NCBI GenBank assembly: GCA_963682055.1
Contig: OY821746.1
Location: 22,944,481 to 23,008,480 of the forward strand
DNA length: 64,000 nucleotides
Origin: Primula veris
Lineage: Eukaryota > Streptophyta > Magnoliopsida > Ericales > Primulaceae
Direction of reading: 5' to 3'
Below, one piece after another: positions 1 through 13,560 of this stretch. Position numbers and translations under genes: made by a program. The stretch's first letter is position 1. Each line of letters starts with the position of its first letter. The notes beneath the pieces were generated by a model. It was not told the DNA's origin. It made no database searches and saw only the letters and a list, made by a program, of their open reading frames with translations.

Positions 1-3000
1 TGATAAGAGCATTTTGATATTGTGGCATTGACCGGATGAGATATTCCCGGGTCAAAAGACGATGCTTGATTTATAATCGCATCGCATTTGGATTCTCTCT
101 GAGAATATATTTCGTGATTAGTCCGAAATTCATGCCACTAATGCTCACTTTGAAAGACTAGTATGTGTAAAGATCACGAAAAGAACTCGTAGAATTCTTG
201 TAAAGAATTGAAGGAGTTATTGTGGACTTATCCAACCATAAGACGGACCATAAATATAAATGGTTATGATTGATGTATCGACAATAAGGTCACATGATTA
301 TTGTTGTCCACAGAAATACAGCATTTCCTAAAACTTCTAGCCCTATCATTAAGTTGATGGCTCATGATTCGGATTATCCTGAAAAGTCTAGTTGACTTGA
401 TAATTCCGAAGAGAAAAAAAATCGAAATTTCGATTTGAATTACTTGAGTTTGGAAATTCAAATTGAACATCCTGTCGATTATGTTCAGACCCAAATGGAC
501 TCACGGAAAGTTTGATGATGCGACTGCAAATGATTGCACGCATTTGTTGGTCTTGCGCACCAAGATTTATATTTCCGTGTGAGGTTATGCTATTTTGCTG
601 CATTGGTCCGTTATGAGGCCCATAGACACTCAAACACCATATGCGTACCAGCTGGTTACTGGTTATGAGCCAGAAGTCTCATATTAACGCGTGTTTAGAG
701 TGATTAATTAATATTTTGATTGTGCCGTTCTAGCGTTCAAAATATGGACCTCTGAAGGGGACATAAGTCGATTATGAATCTCCTGCCTATCATTTGATAG
801 AGTAACCTTGGCAAGCGATCTCTTTACCGCATGATATGCGAAAGTGACATCGCTAAGACTGTTCTCTCCGTCGTTAGGGGGAGATTTGCACGTTACCGTT
901 GATAAGGAACGACGCGAAGTAACGTGGCATAACCCACTCAGTCTTAGCTTGATCCCAAAACTGCACTTAGTGATAAGTAAGTGCATAGACTCCCTCAAGT
1001 CTAACTAAATGCCAGACGCATTTAATGACTTTATGAGATGTCACGAGATCATTTATACCTGCTGCAAAATGCTTGCAAGGATAGACGTCCCTGTCGGACG
1101 CCGTGTTCCTGTCGTAACACGTTGCTTTGGCCGAACCCGCCAAGCAAAGGACGCTGCCGTCAGCCGTCAGTCTGTCATCCTTCCTAAGATATGAGGAAGT
1201 TGACCGGTTCTTAATCGTTCAGCCCCAGAGGTGGTGAACTGAAACTCGTTTGTCACACGAGATTATAAAGGATCAAGGAGATGTGTGATTTCCTCCTCAT
1301 CCTAAGAATCTCGAAATATCTGTCGATCATGATATCTTAGACGATATTGAAGCAAAACGAGACTGTCATTGATTACTTGTTCATATATTCGGTGACGACT
1401 GATAATAGGAACAAATTATGACAGAGAACCATGTACCGTTGCCTGAAGTCAACGTAGAATAGACTATACTAATGGAAACTTGCAATCCAAGTAGACTCCT
1501 TAGCAAAAGTGTGTTTGGACCTGTAGTTCCAACACCACCAATGTTAAACGAGTTCGTTTATTTGGTTATTCGTAAGGAAAAGTGATGAGAATAATGAGAT
1601 TGTAGAATGCTCGCCTAGTAGCGCAAGGCTTCTCTCACACCTTGGAATTGATTACGAGATGGTTGATTTCCTCGTAATGGACATTATAACAGTCCCCTAC
1701 TTTACCAGTTTAGTAGTTTCCGAAAAACTGAGTATGCAGCCATGAATGTGGTCACGGTTTTATCTCTATGGGGATTTAGACAAAGAGATATAGATGAAGG
1801 TCCCTGTGTGACTTCATGTGCTTAAATCAAGTAGTTTCTGACCACGGAACACGATCTCAATTGACTGAGACGTTCACTATATGGATTAATATAATCCGAG
1901 CGGATGTGGTATACCGCCTAAGTGAGTACTTGATTAGCTTGGGATACTTGAACAAGTATTATGCCCTTGCGTGTTTTATTACGCGATCCATTTTTGGATT
2001 TGCCTTCGAGATGAAGGATTTTGGGAAGACACGGTAGTGACTCAACCTGATGATTGAGTCCCGTAAATATTGAATCTAAGTCCATGATTCAAACTACACC
2101 CAGAAGGTGTTATGACGTTTTAGTCATCATGACGCTAAGTCGTCAGATTCTCCCATGATCGTTCGATCACTAGACATTGATATAGACCCAGTCCGTCCCT
2201 GATGAGACGATGAAGAGATATTGAACCATAATGTTCATATCTAAGTACAATAAGCGCATCATTGTACTTGGTCTAATGTGCTAGGACGAACATCTCGTCT
2301 GTTGTGAATGGTATAGCTCGACACAACATCGCGCTAACACGCTGCCATCGAAATGGCACTAAAGACACATTCCCTTACCTTATGGTAATTTTGGAAGTGG
2401 GCTAGTTTATCCCATTTGCGTCATCGAGTGTACCTACCCCCTTCGGTACTCGAATTAACGCAACCCTTTTTCGGTTATACCGATGCCGGTTACTTATCAG
2501 ACCCGCATAAGGGATATTCCTAACATGGTATGTCTTTAACATTAGGAATAAGGCGACATCTTGGAGGTCTTGGAATGACTCCAAGTGAATCACTCTGATC
2601 TATTCGTGCTCTATGAGACGACTAGAGAGTGTATATGGCTTCGAGCTAGTATTAGTCATATTTGAATTACATATGTTCTGTCTCACGATCCAGATAAAAC
2701 ACTTGTCATAGAAGACAACTTGTTGTTATTGATCAAGAGAGACATGACTACATTATGCTATTTAGCATTTCTCGCCGAAATTAATCTTCACAAATGAAGT
2801 TTAAGAGCATGCAGTTGAATGCTCGTTCTATTCCACGTTAGATTTTCTTGCATCCAGTCGTATGTAAGTAAATGAGGCATCCAGTCGAATGCTCGTACTC
2901 TTTCTTGGAATATGAAATCTTTGCACCCAGTCGTGTGCAAGTGAGGGGGAGCATCCAGTCGCATGCTCGTGTACTCTTTTTGTCCTTAGACCAAGGTTTT

Positions 3001-3475
3001 TTCCCACTGGGTTTTCCTTGGCAAGGTTTTTAGCGAGACACGTTCCCATCATATCTCACTTAAGATTGCCGAAATTAGGGGGAGTATCCGGTTCTATACT
3101 TCTTACCACTGTGTACTCTTTTGTCCTTCCACTAGAGGTTTTTCCCACTGGGTTTACTCTAGCAAGGTTTTGATGAGGCACCTGTTTTGTGGTTGATCCT
3201 CTACTACTACCACTGTTGCACTCTTTTTCCTTCGATCAGAGATTTTCCCATTGGGTTTGATTTGGCAAGGTTTTGATGAGGCACACTGTTTTGTGGTTAG
3301 TTACTTACATGATATTTCGGCCTATATCATTCGGCTACACAGTTTCTCCTAGGTACCGGTTTTGTCCCACACTGGGTTTTCCGTCCCTAAGGTTTTTATG
3401 TGTTTAGCACTGCGAATGAACTCGACTCAGATCGAATGCATGAAGACGAAGAATTCAAGACGTACAAAGGGAGAG
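1..3475 (+). mobile_element. Degenerate Ty1/copia retrotransposon, pol 3' part
   Basis: No long reading frame survives, but short plus-strand stretches in different frames line up in the order of a copia polyprotein. An integrase C-terminal piece reads TPYAYQLVTGYEPEVSY (about 633-690). Reverse transcriptase pieces include ARLVAQGFSHTL (about 1605-1645) and, after a frameshift, GIDYEMVDFLVMD followed by VVSEKLSMQ (about 1648-1740). Then come RLSEYLISLGYLNKYYALA and FEMKDFGKTR (about 1916-2035), TPMIVRSLDI (about 2150-2200) and an RNase H-like tail (about 2520-2640). Stops and frameshifts are frequent, so the element is dead. The 5' half lies outside the window. The assignment rests on motif order and similarity recalled for plant copia elements, not on a search. 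Confidence 0.8.
2800..3420 (+). repeat. Short repeats in the copia 3' non-coding region
   Basis: Two repeat motifs follow the pol remnant. The first, GCATCCAGTCGNATGCTCG with variants, occurs about five times between 2808 and 2970; its ends (GCAT and ATGC) are complementary, so each copy can form a small hairpin. The second, a TTTTCCCACTGGGTTT block followed by GGCAAGGTTTT, occurs about four times between 2985 and 3400. Such repeats between pol and the 3' LTR are common in plant copia elements; their role is not known to me. Confidence 0.7.
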
Positions 3476-3699
3476 TGTTGTAAGATATTATTGGACTATT
3501 GAGCCTTACTCATAGTGTGCCTAAGTTGGGCTTTTTATCTTGTATAACCCTAACCTCTAGTATATAAAGAAGGTTAGGGTCCCATTTTATTGATACATTC
3601 TGATTAATAAAGTCCCCCTTATTGTTGTCTCTTATACCTCTCTCTATATCTATACATATCTCTATATATATCTATAACGAGCTAATATGTCACACAACA
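3476..3699 (+). repeat. 3' LTR of the copia element
   Basis: A purine-rich tract (AAAGGGAGAG, ending at 3475) precedes a 224-bp segment that begins TGTTGT and ends ACAACA, the short inverted ends expected of an LTR. Inside it are an AT-rich promoter-like stretch (TATATAAAG near 3560) and a polyadenylation-like AATAAAG (about 3606). The matching 5' LTR is outside the window, so the boundaries rest on the polypurine tract and terminal inverted bases only. Confidence 0.75.
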
Positions 3700-3712
3700 A
3701 TTGAGTTATTCC

Positions 3713-4208
3713 GGGAAAAAGTTACTATGTAGTATCATGTATTATTGGATTTTATCCATTTAGTGCTTCATCTTTAACTTTTATCAATTTGGTTGCTATC
3801 TATCGATTTTTGCTCAAGTGTCTGATATCATAACGAAATTGCAATTATTATTATATCTCATGTAGCATTTATCAACTTAGTGCTTAATCTTTGACTTTTT
3901 ATCAATTTGGGTATGAATCTAACAATTTTTACTCAATAACTATTAAGGGTGTGACCAACATAAATCAACGAAATTGCAATAACTATATCTCTCATATTTA
4001 GAGATCTACTTTTGACCGATGTTGACGCTATTGCATTTACCATGTGATATGTGAGAAAAACGTGACTGAAATTCCGTTGTTTTGCTAAACACGAGTCCCC
4101 TAATTGAAGAAAAATCGGTTGGTTTGGATTTAATTGATAAATCTTAAAAGTTGGATACTAAATTGGTAAAAGTTAATAGTAAAGGGTACTACATATAATT
4201 TTTTTCCC
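3713..4208. mobile_element. Foldback MITE, family member 1
   Basis: The segment starts GGGAAAAAGTTACTATGTAG and its right end, read on the minus strand, starts GGGAAAAAAATTATATGTAG. The inverted similarity continues inward for over 100 bp through blocks such as TTAACTTTTATCAATTTGG on both sides. It has no coding capacity. No convincing target duplication is visible. The middle part (about 3995-4090) is closely similar to 60265-60360, so this is a repeat family and not a chance hairpin. Superfamily is uncertain; the GGGAAAA end would fit a Mutator-like MITE. Confidence 0.7.
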
Positions 4209-4991
4209 GTTAAACGACTTAAGTATGTACATGAACATGTGACAAGTTCCGGTTACAGGTTATAACGTACATTTAACTCGGTCATTCACTCACAATCCCA
4301 TTTACATTTCAATTAGGAACATAAAAAACATACTAATACAAGTTCAGGTTTCAATTTTAGAGTGTCTACGACTGATACTTCCACTCTGCAATTTAAAGCA
4401 ATTTGTAGATAGAATCATAGAAAGGCAGTCGAGTAGACAAATTGAGATCATAAAATGTATTGCAATTTGCAACCTTCGTACAGTGAGCAATAGACCAAAT
4501 TAAAGTAAACAATGTACTTAACACAGCCACATTACACACTTCACCATAACTCAAGCTTGTCAAGTTACACATTCTTTCACAAAGCAAAGTGCCCGTTTCC
4601 AACAATTACCAACTCCCAATAATTAACCAAGAATTAAATTACAGCTTTGAAAGTCAATTTTGCTTTCTACTAAAACCTAACATCTTGGGCAATGGTAGAT
4701 GTAAAACCTAGAAACCGATCATATCCAAATATGGCAGCAACCATCCATCTTCTGGAAAAACAATAATGCTTTTGAATAAGCATGAGTAATTAAATGAAAT
4801 AAAGCAGTTCGATAAGACCCCATACCGAGAGCTAACATCATATACCGAGGAGCCGTCAAGTTTGCCTCTAACTTGAAATCATATTCGTATCAAGACTTTT
4901 GTGATAGTAAAGCACGTAAAGGCAGAACCAATGGGCATATTGTGGGTTGCCTTTGAAAGAGAAGTGAAGCTTACCAGTGTGGTTGTACATA
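4209..4991. other. Spacer downstream of gatA
   Basis: This is AT-rich sequence between the foldback MITE and the gatA stop codon. Its right part must include the gatA 3' UTR. No other gene is recognised; the short minus-strand frame at 4393-4605 has no family features. Confidence 0.5.
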
Positions 4992-7900
4992 TCAAGCAAA
5001 GTCATCAGCTACCAATGGAGGAATGAAATTACAACCTTGTAAAGTCTGCTCAAAGATATGTCCCACCTTGAGCAATTTCTCCTAAAATCAATTTGCCAAA
5101 GATTTATCCAGAAAATTAATATCAACAAGGTGATGCTTTTTTGCATATCAAATATAGAATTATATAATTTGTGATGAGGTGTAGGAAATAGCCAGATAGG
5201 AAAGGGATGAGCAATCCCTAAAGAAGCCTACCTCATCAAAAGCTGCACCGATCATTTGAATACCTACAGGGAGACCAGCAGGACCCCCTTCAACAAAGCC
5301 GCATGGCAAAACTAGGGCAGGCAAACCAGCCAAGTTTACATTTACCTGCATTTACACAAGACAAGTAATAAAAAAGATATTAGAAGAAATGGTAGTAAAC
5401 GTGACAGAGAAAGGATCAGCTTGAAACCATAGATCAGGATCATAAAAGCTTTAACTAATATTACACTAAGAAGTTTCACATTGCGAAATTCAAAACAAGC
5501 ACTTCGAAGTTTAACAAGATGAACCTCATATTCAAATATGGTATTGCATTGAATTTAAAACATTTCGAATTTATTAACCGATTTCTATTGGTAGTTAATA
5601 CAGTGTTGTATAGGCACAATAAACGGATAAAATCGTATCAAAGCCTAAAAAGTCATGGAGTGGTTTGAAATGTACATAATTAAGTAGGAATTTAGGATTC
5701 TATGCTAGAATTTCAAATAATGATTCCAATGCTCTTAGTACAATCATACATGTATGTTGAAACTCATGAATTAGCTACCAACACAAAAACACCAGAATTC
5801 ACGTCCGCCACTGATGTATCTCTTTAAGGAGCTTAGTAGGAAAAAAATTCTTTATCGGGAACCATACTGGCAAAAGGAATTGGGAAGTGTTCCTCAATCA
5901 TTTGTTAGTCAAGGAATTAAGAACTGTTCTCTAGTTAGTAACTCTTTCCGAATCAGATTAGTAAGTTTTCCAAGTTGGTTTAAGAACTTTCTAGAAGCAG
6001 TGTCTTAAGAAATTTAGGACTACTTCAAAGCCTATAAATAAAGGGGTTGAGGTTAGCTAAAGACGGGAGAAAACAAATGTGATTCATTCTGTTTTGTAAT
6101 GTGCTTAGATTAAGCCTTAGTGTAAAGATGGAGAAAACACATGCTTGATATAATGTTCATCAATATATTAGGTTTGACCTAGGCATATAAAGAAGTACGA
6201 GTTGCATTGCTTTGGAAATATTGTGGAGAGAGAAGATACGAATTGTACTTCTTTTTGCTACAATATCAATAGAATATATGTTTTTGTTTTTCTTCGCTCA
6301 TCTTACAAATGACAGTTCTTGCAACAACAGTTTATTTGTCAGGCACTTCCACCTGGTTTAAAATCATCATCTCACTTCATGACACTGACCTTCATACACA
6401 CCATTTTTTGACGCATCAGTTGCTGGCTAGCTAATGCAAACAATACTTAAACTAATATAATCAACCTGTCAAGTTCTTAGTTATGTGAGTTGTACTATAT
6501 CAGAGAAGAAGGCAATTGGATCAAGGATCTAAACTGAAAGCAATTGATTTATTGTTACCTCAACATAAACTAAATAGAATAAAAGATCGAGAAAATAGAG
6601 AAAACAAAAAAGTATCTAAAACGAAAGCAGACTTACGGTCATTATGTCCCCTGCATACATAGCCAACGGGTCATCTTTCTTTTCGCCTGCAAAATTGCAG
6701 CTTATTAGGTAAATATACACAAAAAAGTAGACGTGAGAATGAAGAAATAAGTGGCAGGTGAGAAGAAATGAATGATAAAAGCAAAAAAATGTGAAATATT
6801 CAAGGACCATACCTATCTTATAAGCAGCAGATGGAGCTGCTGGTGATATTAAAATATCATTTTTGTCCAAGGCTTCTCTGAAACTTTCCTGAATGACGGT
6901 CCTCACCTATAACACTAATCATGATAATTTATTCACGCATTGCAAACACAACCTTAGCAAGAAAATAAGGTTCGGGCCATGTCTGCAACTGACACAATGG
7001 ACAAGAAAGAATTTCACTAATAATATTTACTACGCAGTCTATACAAAAAAATGCCTAGCCCTTGACATAATCAATGGATGAACTCATGAGAGTATGGCTA
7101 AATTAAAGCAAAGAGAACGACTCTTAGTTGCATCACGTGCATTCTTCTAAAACGCGCAATTAAGATAAAAATGCTAACCCAAGGGAATTCTTTGCATTAG
7201 CAAGAGTCTAAACGGATTCTTACTGCATCACTGAACACATTTTTACAACATTGATATCTAACATGGCTCTTAATTTACCTGCTGAGCTCTCTTGTAATAA
7301 GCATCATAGTAACCAGCAGAAAGAGCATATGTTCCCATCAAAATTCTTCTTTTCACCTGTTAAGTTTACTCATATGTCATTTCTGAACTACAGCATACCT
7401 TCAAAAAAGTCAACATAAAGTGAAACAGGCTGATGCCACTCTATTTTCCATTAGTAAATCAATTTGACTGTTAACTTCAGTGCACCGATGGTGGAAATTG
7501 TTTCGGTTACATGTTCTTGAATGAATTACGTGATAAAATTTATAGAACACATGTAGATACCAAAATAAATGAGGATGTTTGCGTTCAAATTAGCTTCTGG
7601 GAAAGCAGGTCTGAAACGTCCATGGATCAAATGTTAACTCATTTCTTAAAACCCACATAAGATTCCCATTATAGAAACGTCAAAGATGCCCACTATAGAA
7701 GAGTAACTTTAGATACACATACCTCAGAACCAAGTCCTTTAGCTCGGGAATTCCCATAGAGAGAATTTAGCTCCTCAGCAAAAACTTGGTTTCCGTACCT
7801 AGAAATCAACATCCGAAAAAGAAGATGAAGGATTCACCAACACATCTTTAAAAGCAAACCTTATGAACCTACTAAACTTTTACTAAGATCAGACGAATGC

Positions 7901-10900
7901 CCATTTTGCCCACACAGTCTTCACATGTTTATCTATAGGTTAATCTACATAAGAAAAACATTCTTTCACGCTGACTCAAAATAACCTTCAATGAACGTTC
8001 TCTTAGAATTACTTAATCATACAAGAAAGTTCTGACAAATAATGAACATGCATGTGCACACCACTAGTAAGACTATATTGAAAAGCTACAACCATATGAG
8101 ATATAACCCGAAAAATTACCTAACACCATCATATCTCGACAAGTTTGAAGATGATTCGGATAAGGCGAGGATATAGTAAGCTGGCAATCCAAGAGAAAAA
8201 GACGGTAAAGAAACCTGCAAACCAGATCAGAAAAATTGGTCTAAGCACAAAAAAGAAGCGTTTTTCACCTCCTGTGGGAAGACTATAGAATGGATATCTG
8301 AAAACACAAAGTACCTCGGATATTAAACATCCAAGTTCTTCCAAATGAGAAGCAACGTCCCGAACAGAAGATATTATGTCTGCATCTACACCTTGATCTA
8401 GAGTTTCACGAATTACACCAACTCTAAGTCCTTTCAAGGGTTTAGACACCAACAAATCTTTGGAAATCAATTGTGATCCAAAATCAGGCACTTCCTGAAG
8501 TGAAAAGGATTCAGGACCTCAGCGGGAATGACTATTATGAATTAATAAAATGCATTCTCCTATTTCACCTTCTAAAAACTAAAGATGAAATGGCATACAG
8601 AACAAATTTTGGTCGAAAAGATGACTTGTTTAAAAAAAAAAAACGATTTTTTAAGAAAGGTGACTTTAAAAAAAAAAATCGACTTTTGTGAAAAGCATTT
8701 GACTTTTTCCACTTTTGAAATTAAGTCACTTCTTTATAAATAATTGACTTCCTTAAAATACATCACATTTATGGCAATAACCCAAACAAATAGAGAATAG
8801 TGAAATAAATGGTATTTTTTTCTTTTCTTGTAATGGAGCAGAAGAACTTAAGTGGGGTTAATAATCTGAAAGATATGACAGAACGTCTGGTGATGATGAA
8901 GAAAACAAAATGAATATCCTACAGATTACAATTGCCAATCTCAATTTAAACTTTTCTTGATTCAATTGATGTACATCTTCTTTTTCTTTTAAACAAATAG
9001 GTTTTTTTTATATAAAGAATTAATAAATTTGAAAGTGACCTTATAGTGTTTTTCATTTTATTTGATTATAGTAAAATTGTTGTTTTATTTGACATTGAAA
9101 GCGTGCTAATTTTTATCATACCAGTTATGTAACTATAAGTCAAATCTGATTCATTCACCAAACATAGCAGAAAACTTATGAACAACTAAACCACTTACAC
9201 CCCAAACATTATATTTTTTCCTTAACTACTTTTCTAGAAGTCACTTTTGTAACAACAATTCTACAATATGCACTTTTCCAAAATCCCTTTGTTCCAATAC
9301 CCCCCCTAAAAAAACATGCAGGTTAATATACAAAAGCAATAGTAAAACTATGAAAATAAAAACATGGTAGGATGGTGTACATATCTGGAAAATGTGTGTA
9401 GGACCATAGGTTGGTGCATAAAAGAGTAAAAGACTCCAGAAATTATTAATATTTGTAATTTGGTTCTGGCCAATTGAAAAAATCGACTTTTGTTAATTTG
9501 TATTTAGAAGCATAAAACGTACTCGCTTATTGCTGGTGGCGTCAAATCTATCATAGCCAGCAATAGCCTGAACAAGAGTTCCCGCATCAGCAACAGAAGA
9601 ACCAAAGCATCCAATGACATCAAGGGATGACGCATAAGATACAAGCCCGTATCTAGATACACGTCCATATGTTGGTTTCAATCCCACCACTCCACAAAAG
9701 GATGCTGGCTGCCTAACACTTCCACCTGTGTCGCTTCCCAATGACACTACACACTGCCTGGCTGAAACTGCGGCAGCCGAGCCCCCTGATGATCCACCTG
9801 GCACCCTCGACAAATCCCAAGGATTTGCTGTCACCTATGAATTTGAAATATGAACCTGAGTAAAACCATCAATTATAACTATTCGCGAATATTCGTCTAA
9901 TTACATTCATCCCATAGAGAAAACATAAGTAACCTTCTTTTTGGTCGCTGCTTAATCTATTAAAATCCTTACGCATAAGTAGCTACTGTACCAAACTCAA
10001 CAGAAATTTACAAGTCTAAATACCATCTAACCGGTTTAGTTATATATTTTGCAATTGAATTTTTATCATAACCGGCATAACACAATGGATTTGCACACCC
10101 TACTAAATACATCAATATCTTTTCAGTTTTTCTCATATAAGTACATTACTAGGTTATATTATAAACTGAAGATTGATGCAAGTCCAATAGTAGCATAATG
10201 TCTACGTTACTTTTGGAAGTCAATAGAGGCTATCAATTGTCTAATCAAACAGTCAAGTCCTATTTTTCTAGAGTACCTACTAAATGAAGAACATGATTGC
10301 AGAAGGGATCTTAGTCCTTACAAATCTCAATAAACTATCAAATGAACAGACTAAATTAAACATCGTAGATTTCAAATTTATCTTGAAATTTCCAAACTGG
10401 AGAAAGTTACTTCACTCCAGCTTTACACCAAAGAAACATCGAGATTGTTGGCAAAATGATTTACTTTCACCTAGTTAATGATTTCTATGTTACATCTTGA
10501 AAAGGTATAAATACTACTCTAACTGTCAGCGTTAGTTGTTCTGATAAGAGGAAGGTAAATATTTAACCAAACATATGGACCCACTGAACTCTTTTTTCCC
10601 TTAAAAGAGTTATTCTCTATTTTACCCTTTCATGTTGATTGTTTAAAAATAATTTGTTGTAAGGGTTACATTGAGAACTTCTATAATTACCTTGATATTT
10701 TAGGAAAATGGAACAACAAAAACTATAACTTCCTAAAGAGGAACAAGTGCCCAATTTGAAGAAACAGAAGTAATACTTTTGACATCGAGAAACTCTACCT
10801 TTTTGTTGTAAGAATCAACCCTCACTTTGGAGGTATTCTCACTTGGAGGTGTCAAGGAGTGAAGTGGTGAGCGATGTATAGTAAGGTCCTAACCATGTTG

Positions 10901-13464
10901 GATTACCCTATTGATTCTTATATATTGCTATATAGTTTACAGTAATTAGCATGTGTCATCATTATAACCTAGTGATCTGTGCTCTTTACCTAGCAAGTGA
11001 GAACTTGGCTTTAAATACAAGTAGACGGGGGTTTTAAGCTATTTTCCTTTTCAATAATATTAGTATTAGTTCCCAATTCTTTAGCTAACCAAAAGGCATA
11101 TGAATGTAATAACCTATTCTAGTTGTTATAACTTGCATACATGATTTATGAGTTTAACAATCAAGGGTTTTAGCTTTATATGTCTAGCTAAAGGCATAAC
11201 TGATTATTTGAAAACCAGAAAATTCCACCACAATATTATTGCCATTTCTTCCCGCTAAGAAGCAACCAAACTAAATCTGGCTTAAGCAACCTCCAGAGCC
11301 GGGCTAAGGCTTAAGGTTCTTCTTGGCAACGGTCGAAAATCAGCTTTTAGAAAAAAAGCTGTTTTACAAATTCAACGAAGATCAAGATTTTTAATTTTTA
11401 GATTCTTTTAGCTTTTTTTGGACTAAAAATCTTCCATGTAAAAGCCAAGTAATATGATATGTCCAAACACCCATTGCCTAAAATCTTATTTATTTTATAA
11501 CTAAAGGGGGAAAGTAAGAGGGGGTGGGGAGGAACTAGTAACAAACTCCAACACGCTCAAATCAAGAAAAAACTGTTCTTTTATCATGTATCCTTATTTA
11601 TTTATTTCTGATTTTAGCATTTCAGCACCCCCATAATTACGAGAGAAAAAATGTTCTAGTTCCACCATAGGGGGTGGTACCTGGAAAGCAGAGGCTTCAG
11701 TGGAATTGCACATACCAAGTTTGGCAACGGTCAAAAATCATATTTAAGAAAAAGCTGTTCTAAAAATCCAACGAAAATCAAGTTTTTTTTATCTTTAGAT
11801 CCTTTTAGCATTTTTGGCCTAAATATCTGCTCTGTAAAAGCTGAATTAATTTGACTGTCCAACTGTGAATTTCCTATAATCTTTTATTATTATTTTTACC
11901 TGGAAAGCAGAGGCTTCAGTGGAGCTGCCCATACCAAACTCATCCAAATTGGTCTTCCCAACAATAATAGCCCCACTCTCCCTCATCCTTCTCACCGCCG
12001 TAGCGTCGTAGGCAGGCCGATACCCTTCCAAAACCTTCGACCCAGCAGTGGACGGCATATCAAGAGTGCATATATTGTCCTTCACGCCCACCAACACCCC
12101 AGCCAACGGCCCCACCTCCTCTTTCCTCCCTATCCTACGGTCCAGCTCTTCCGCCTGCTGCAGCACCTGTTAAAAAAGAGAAATATAATAAGAAAAATTT
12201 GTTCATTGACATGTATTAGATTGAAAATACAATAGCTATATTTATAGGGAACCTACCCCTCAATTAAGACAAATATTAAATCTGTGACAATAAACATATA
12301 GAGTAAAGCACTACGGGTAAACAAAAACTGTTTTTTTTTTATAAGATTTTAACCAAAAAGAATATTAAAGCACTACGCATCTGTACCTAATCTTAAAAAA
12401 GATTTTAACCTTGTTTTTTTATAATTAACTTTCAACTACGGGTAAACACTAGTTAAGTGCAGTATACCAAAAATTCGTCACTTCTAGTATAAGGGAAACT
12501 TAATGTTCAGTTGATACTTTCAGACTTAATTATCAAAAACTGTTTTTTTGTTAAGAATTAGTACATATTAATTTAGCATCACTGAGAATATCGATAATTA
12601 TCATATACAGAAAAAGCATACTGAAGGACTTAAATCGCGCTAGGTCATTCTGGGAACCCGCTCTCGAGGTACCCCCTTTTTAATAGCCTTTTGCTATTGT
12701 TGTTTGTCTAGAAAGTGTTTTTGGTTGAAAATAAGTTAGTATTTGGTGTTTCTACTCATACGTGTAACCAACCCTAATCTTCCTACTATATATCAATGCT
12801 AAACGCAGAATTTATCCCAAGACAAATACTCCCTTTGTCCCTTACGAAACTACGTATAACTTTGACTACCAAAAATCTCGTATCTAAGTTACCGAAATCA
12901 AAGTTTTCAAATTATAATCACATAGTTTAAACGTTAAACCAAATGATTATTAGCTTTTGAAATTATCGATTTTGGAAAGTTAGAAACGAGATTCTTACTA
13001 GTCAAAATTGCACGTAGTTCCGTAAGAGACATTATTTAGGGCACGGAGGAAGTATTAAGTCTGTGTAATCAAATCCTAATAATTATGCATATCAATGCTA
13101 AACGCAGTTTCTGATTAACTCTATTACTACCAAAGAAGTCTATTAGTATATCTCAATAGTATCATAATTTTAATATACAGTATATAATTATTAATAACAG
13201 TACCGAGTCGGAGAGGTGGAGGAAGGAGCGGAGGAAGGGTTCAGTCCTCCGTAGGCGGGACAGATACGACTCTGCCAGGTCAGCAGCCGAGGTGCGGCCG
13301 GAGAGGAGGGACTCTCGGTTATTGAGTATTTGCGAGGAGGGTGACGTGGACTGTACGACGGTGGTTGAGACGGATGCGGAGGTGGAGAGACGGCGGGGTT
13401 TTGAGCAGCGGGTTGGGAGGAGGAGGAGGAGCCGCTGCGGGTTTTGGATTGTGCTTGATAACAT
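4992..13464 (-). CDS. GATA: Glutamyl-tRNA(Gln) amidotransferase subunit A, organellar
   Basis: GatA is the amidase subunit of GatCAB, which converts Glu-tRNA(Gln) to Gln-tRNA(Gln) in plastids and mitochondria, releasing ammonia from glutamine. Eleven exons with GT-AG introns join in frame: 13464-13204, 12166-11900, 9834-9523, 8494-8315, 8214-8120, 7798-7723, 7356-7279, 6906-6813, 6686-6637, 5345-5232, 5081-4992; together 1617 nt, 538 codons plus stop, the usual length of plant GatA. The first ~50 residues are rich in Ser, Arg and Leu and lack acidic residues, like a transit peptide. The amidase catalytic triad is intact: Lys116 in GVKDNI, cis-Ser191 in GGSSGGS and nucleophile Ser215 in GSDTGGS, spaced 75 and 24 residues apart as in bacterial GatA. 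The ATG at 13464 is the first in frame. No frame damage is seen, so the gene looks functional. Introns 2 and 3 are long and hold repeats. Confidence 0.97.
11322..11899 (-). repeat. Partial tandem duplication in gatA intron 2, with an exon 2 fragment
   Basis: 11681-11718 repeats the last 38 nt of exon 2, including its splice donor, with about three mismatches to 11900-11938. The intronic sequence next to it is also duplicated: 11322-11485 resembles 11720-11885, both starting TTGGCAACGGTC. The first copy carries about 180 bp of extra sequence, so the spacing differs (about 398 and 219 bp). The exon copy has no acceptor at the matching place and is probably silent, but its CAG|GTACC is a usable-looking alternative donor. 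Confidence 0.85.
12829..13052. mobile_element. Stowaway-type (Tc1/mariner) MITE in gatA intron 1
   Basis: The 224-bp segment begins CTCCCTTTGTCCCTTACG and ends CACGGAGGAAG, the inverted ends typical of Stowaway MITEs (CTCCCTCCGTCCC class), and is flanked by TA on both sides (12827-12828 and 13053-13054), the expected target duplication. Inner sequences are also partly complementary: TTTGACTA on the left and TAGTCAAA on the right. It has no coding capacity. Confidence 0.9.
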
Positions 13465-13483
13465 TTTGTTTTTATTGTAGTGT

Positions 13484-13498
13484 GTGTATATATATATA

Positions 13499-13541
<43 letters not shown>

Positions 13542-13560
13542 AGAGAGAGGGGGTGGGGGT
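13484..13560. repeat. Compound microsatellite upstream of gatA
   Basis: (TA)n at about 13489-13499 is followed by (TG)n at 13505-13540 and a GA/GGGGT-rich run to 13560, starting within 25 bp of the gatA start codon. It therefore lies in the 5' UTR or core promoter of gatA and could vary between individuals. Confidence 0.9.
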
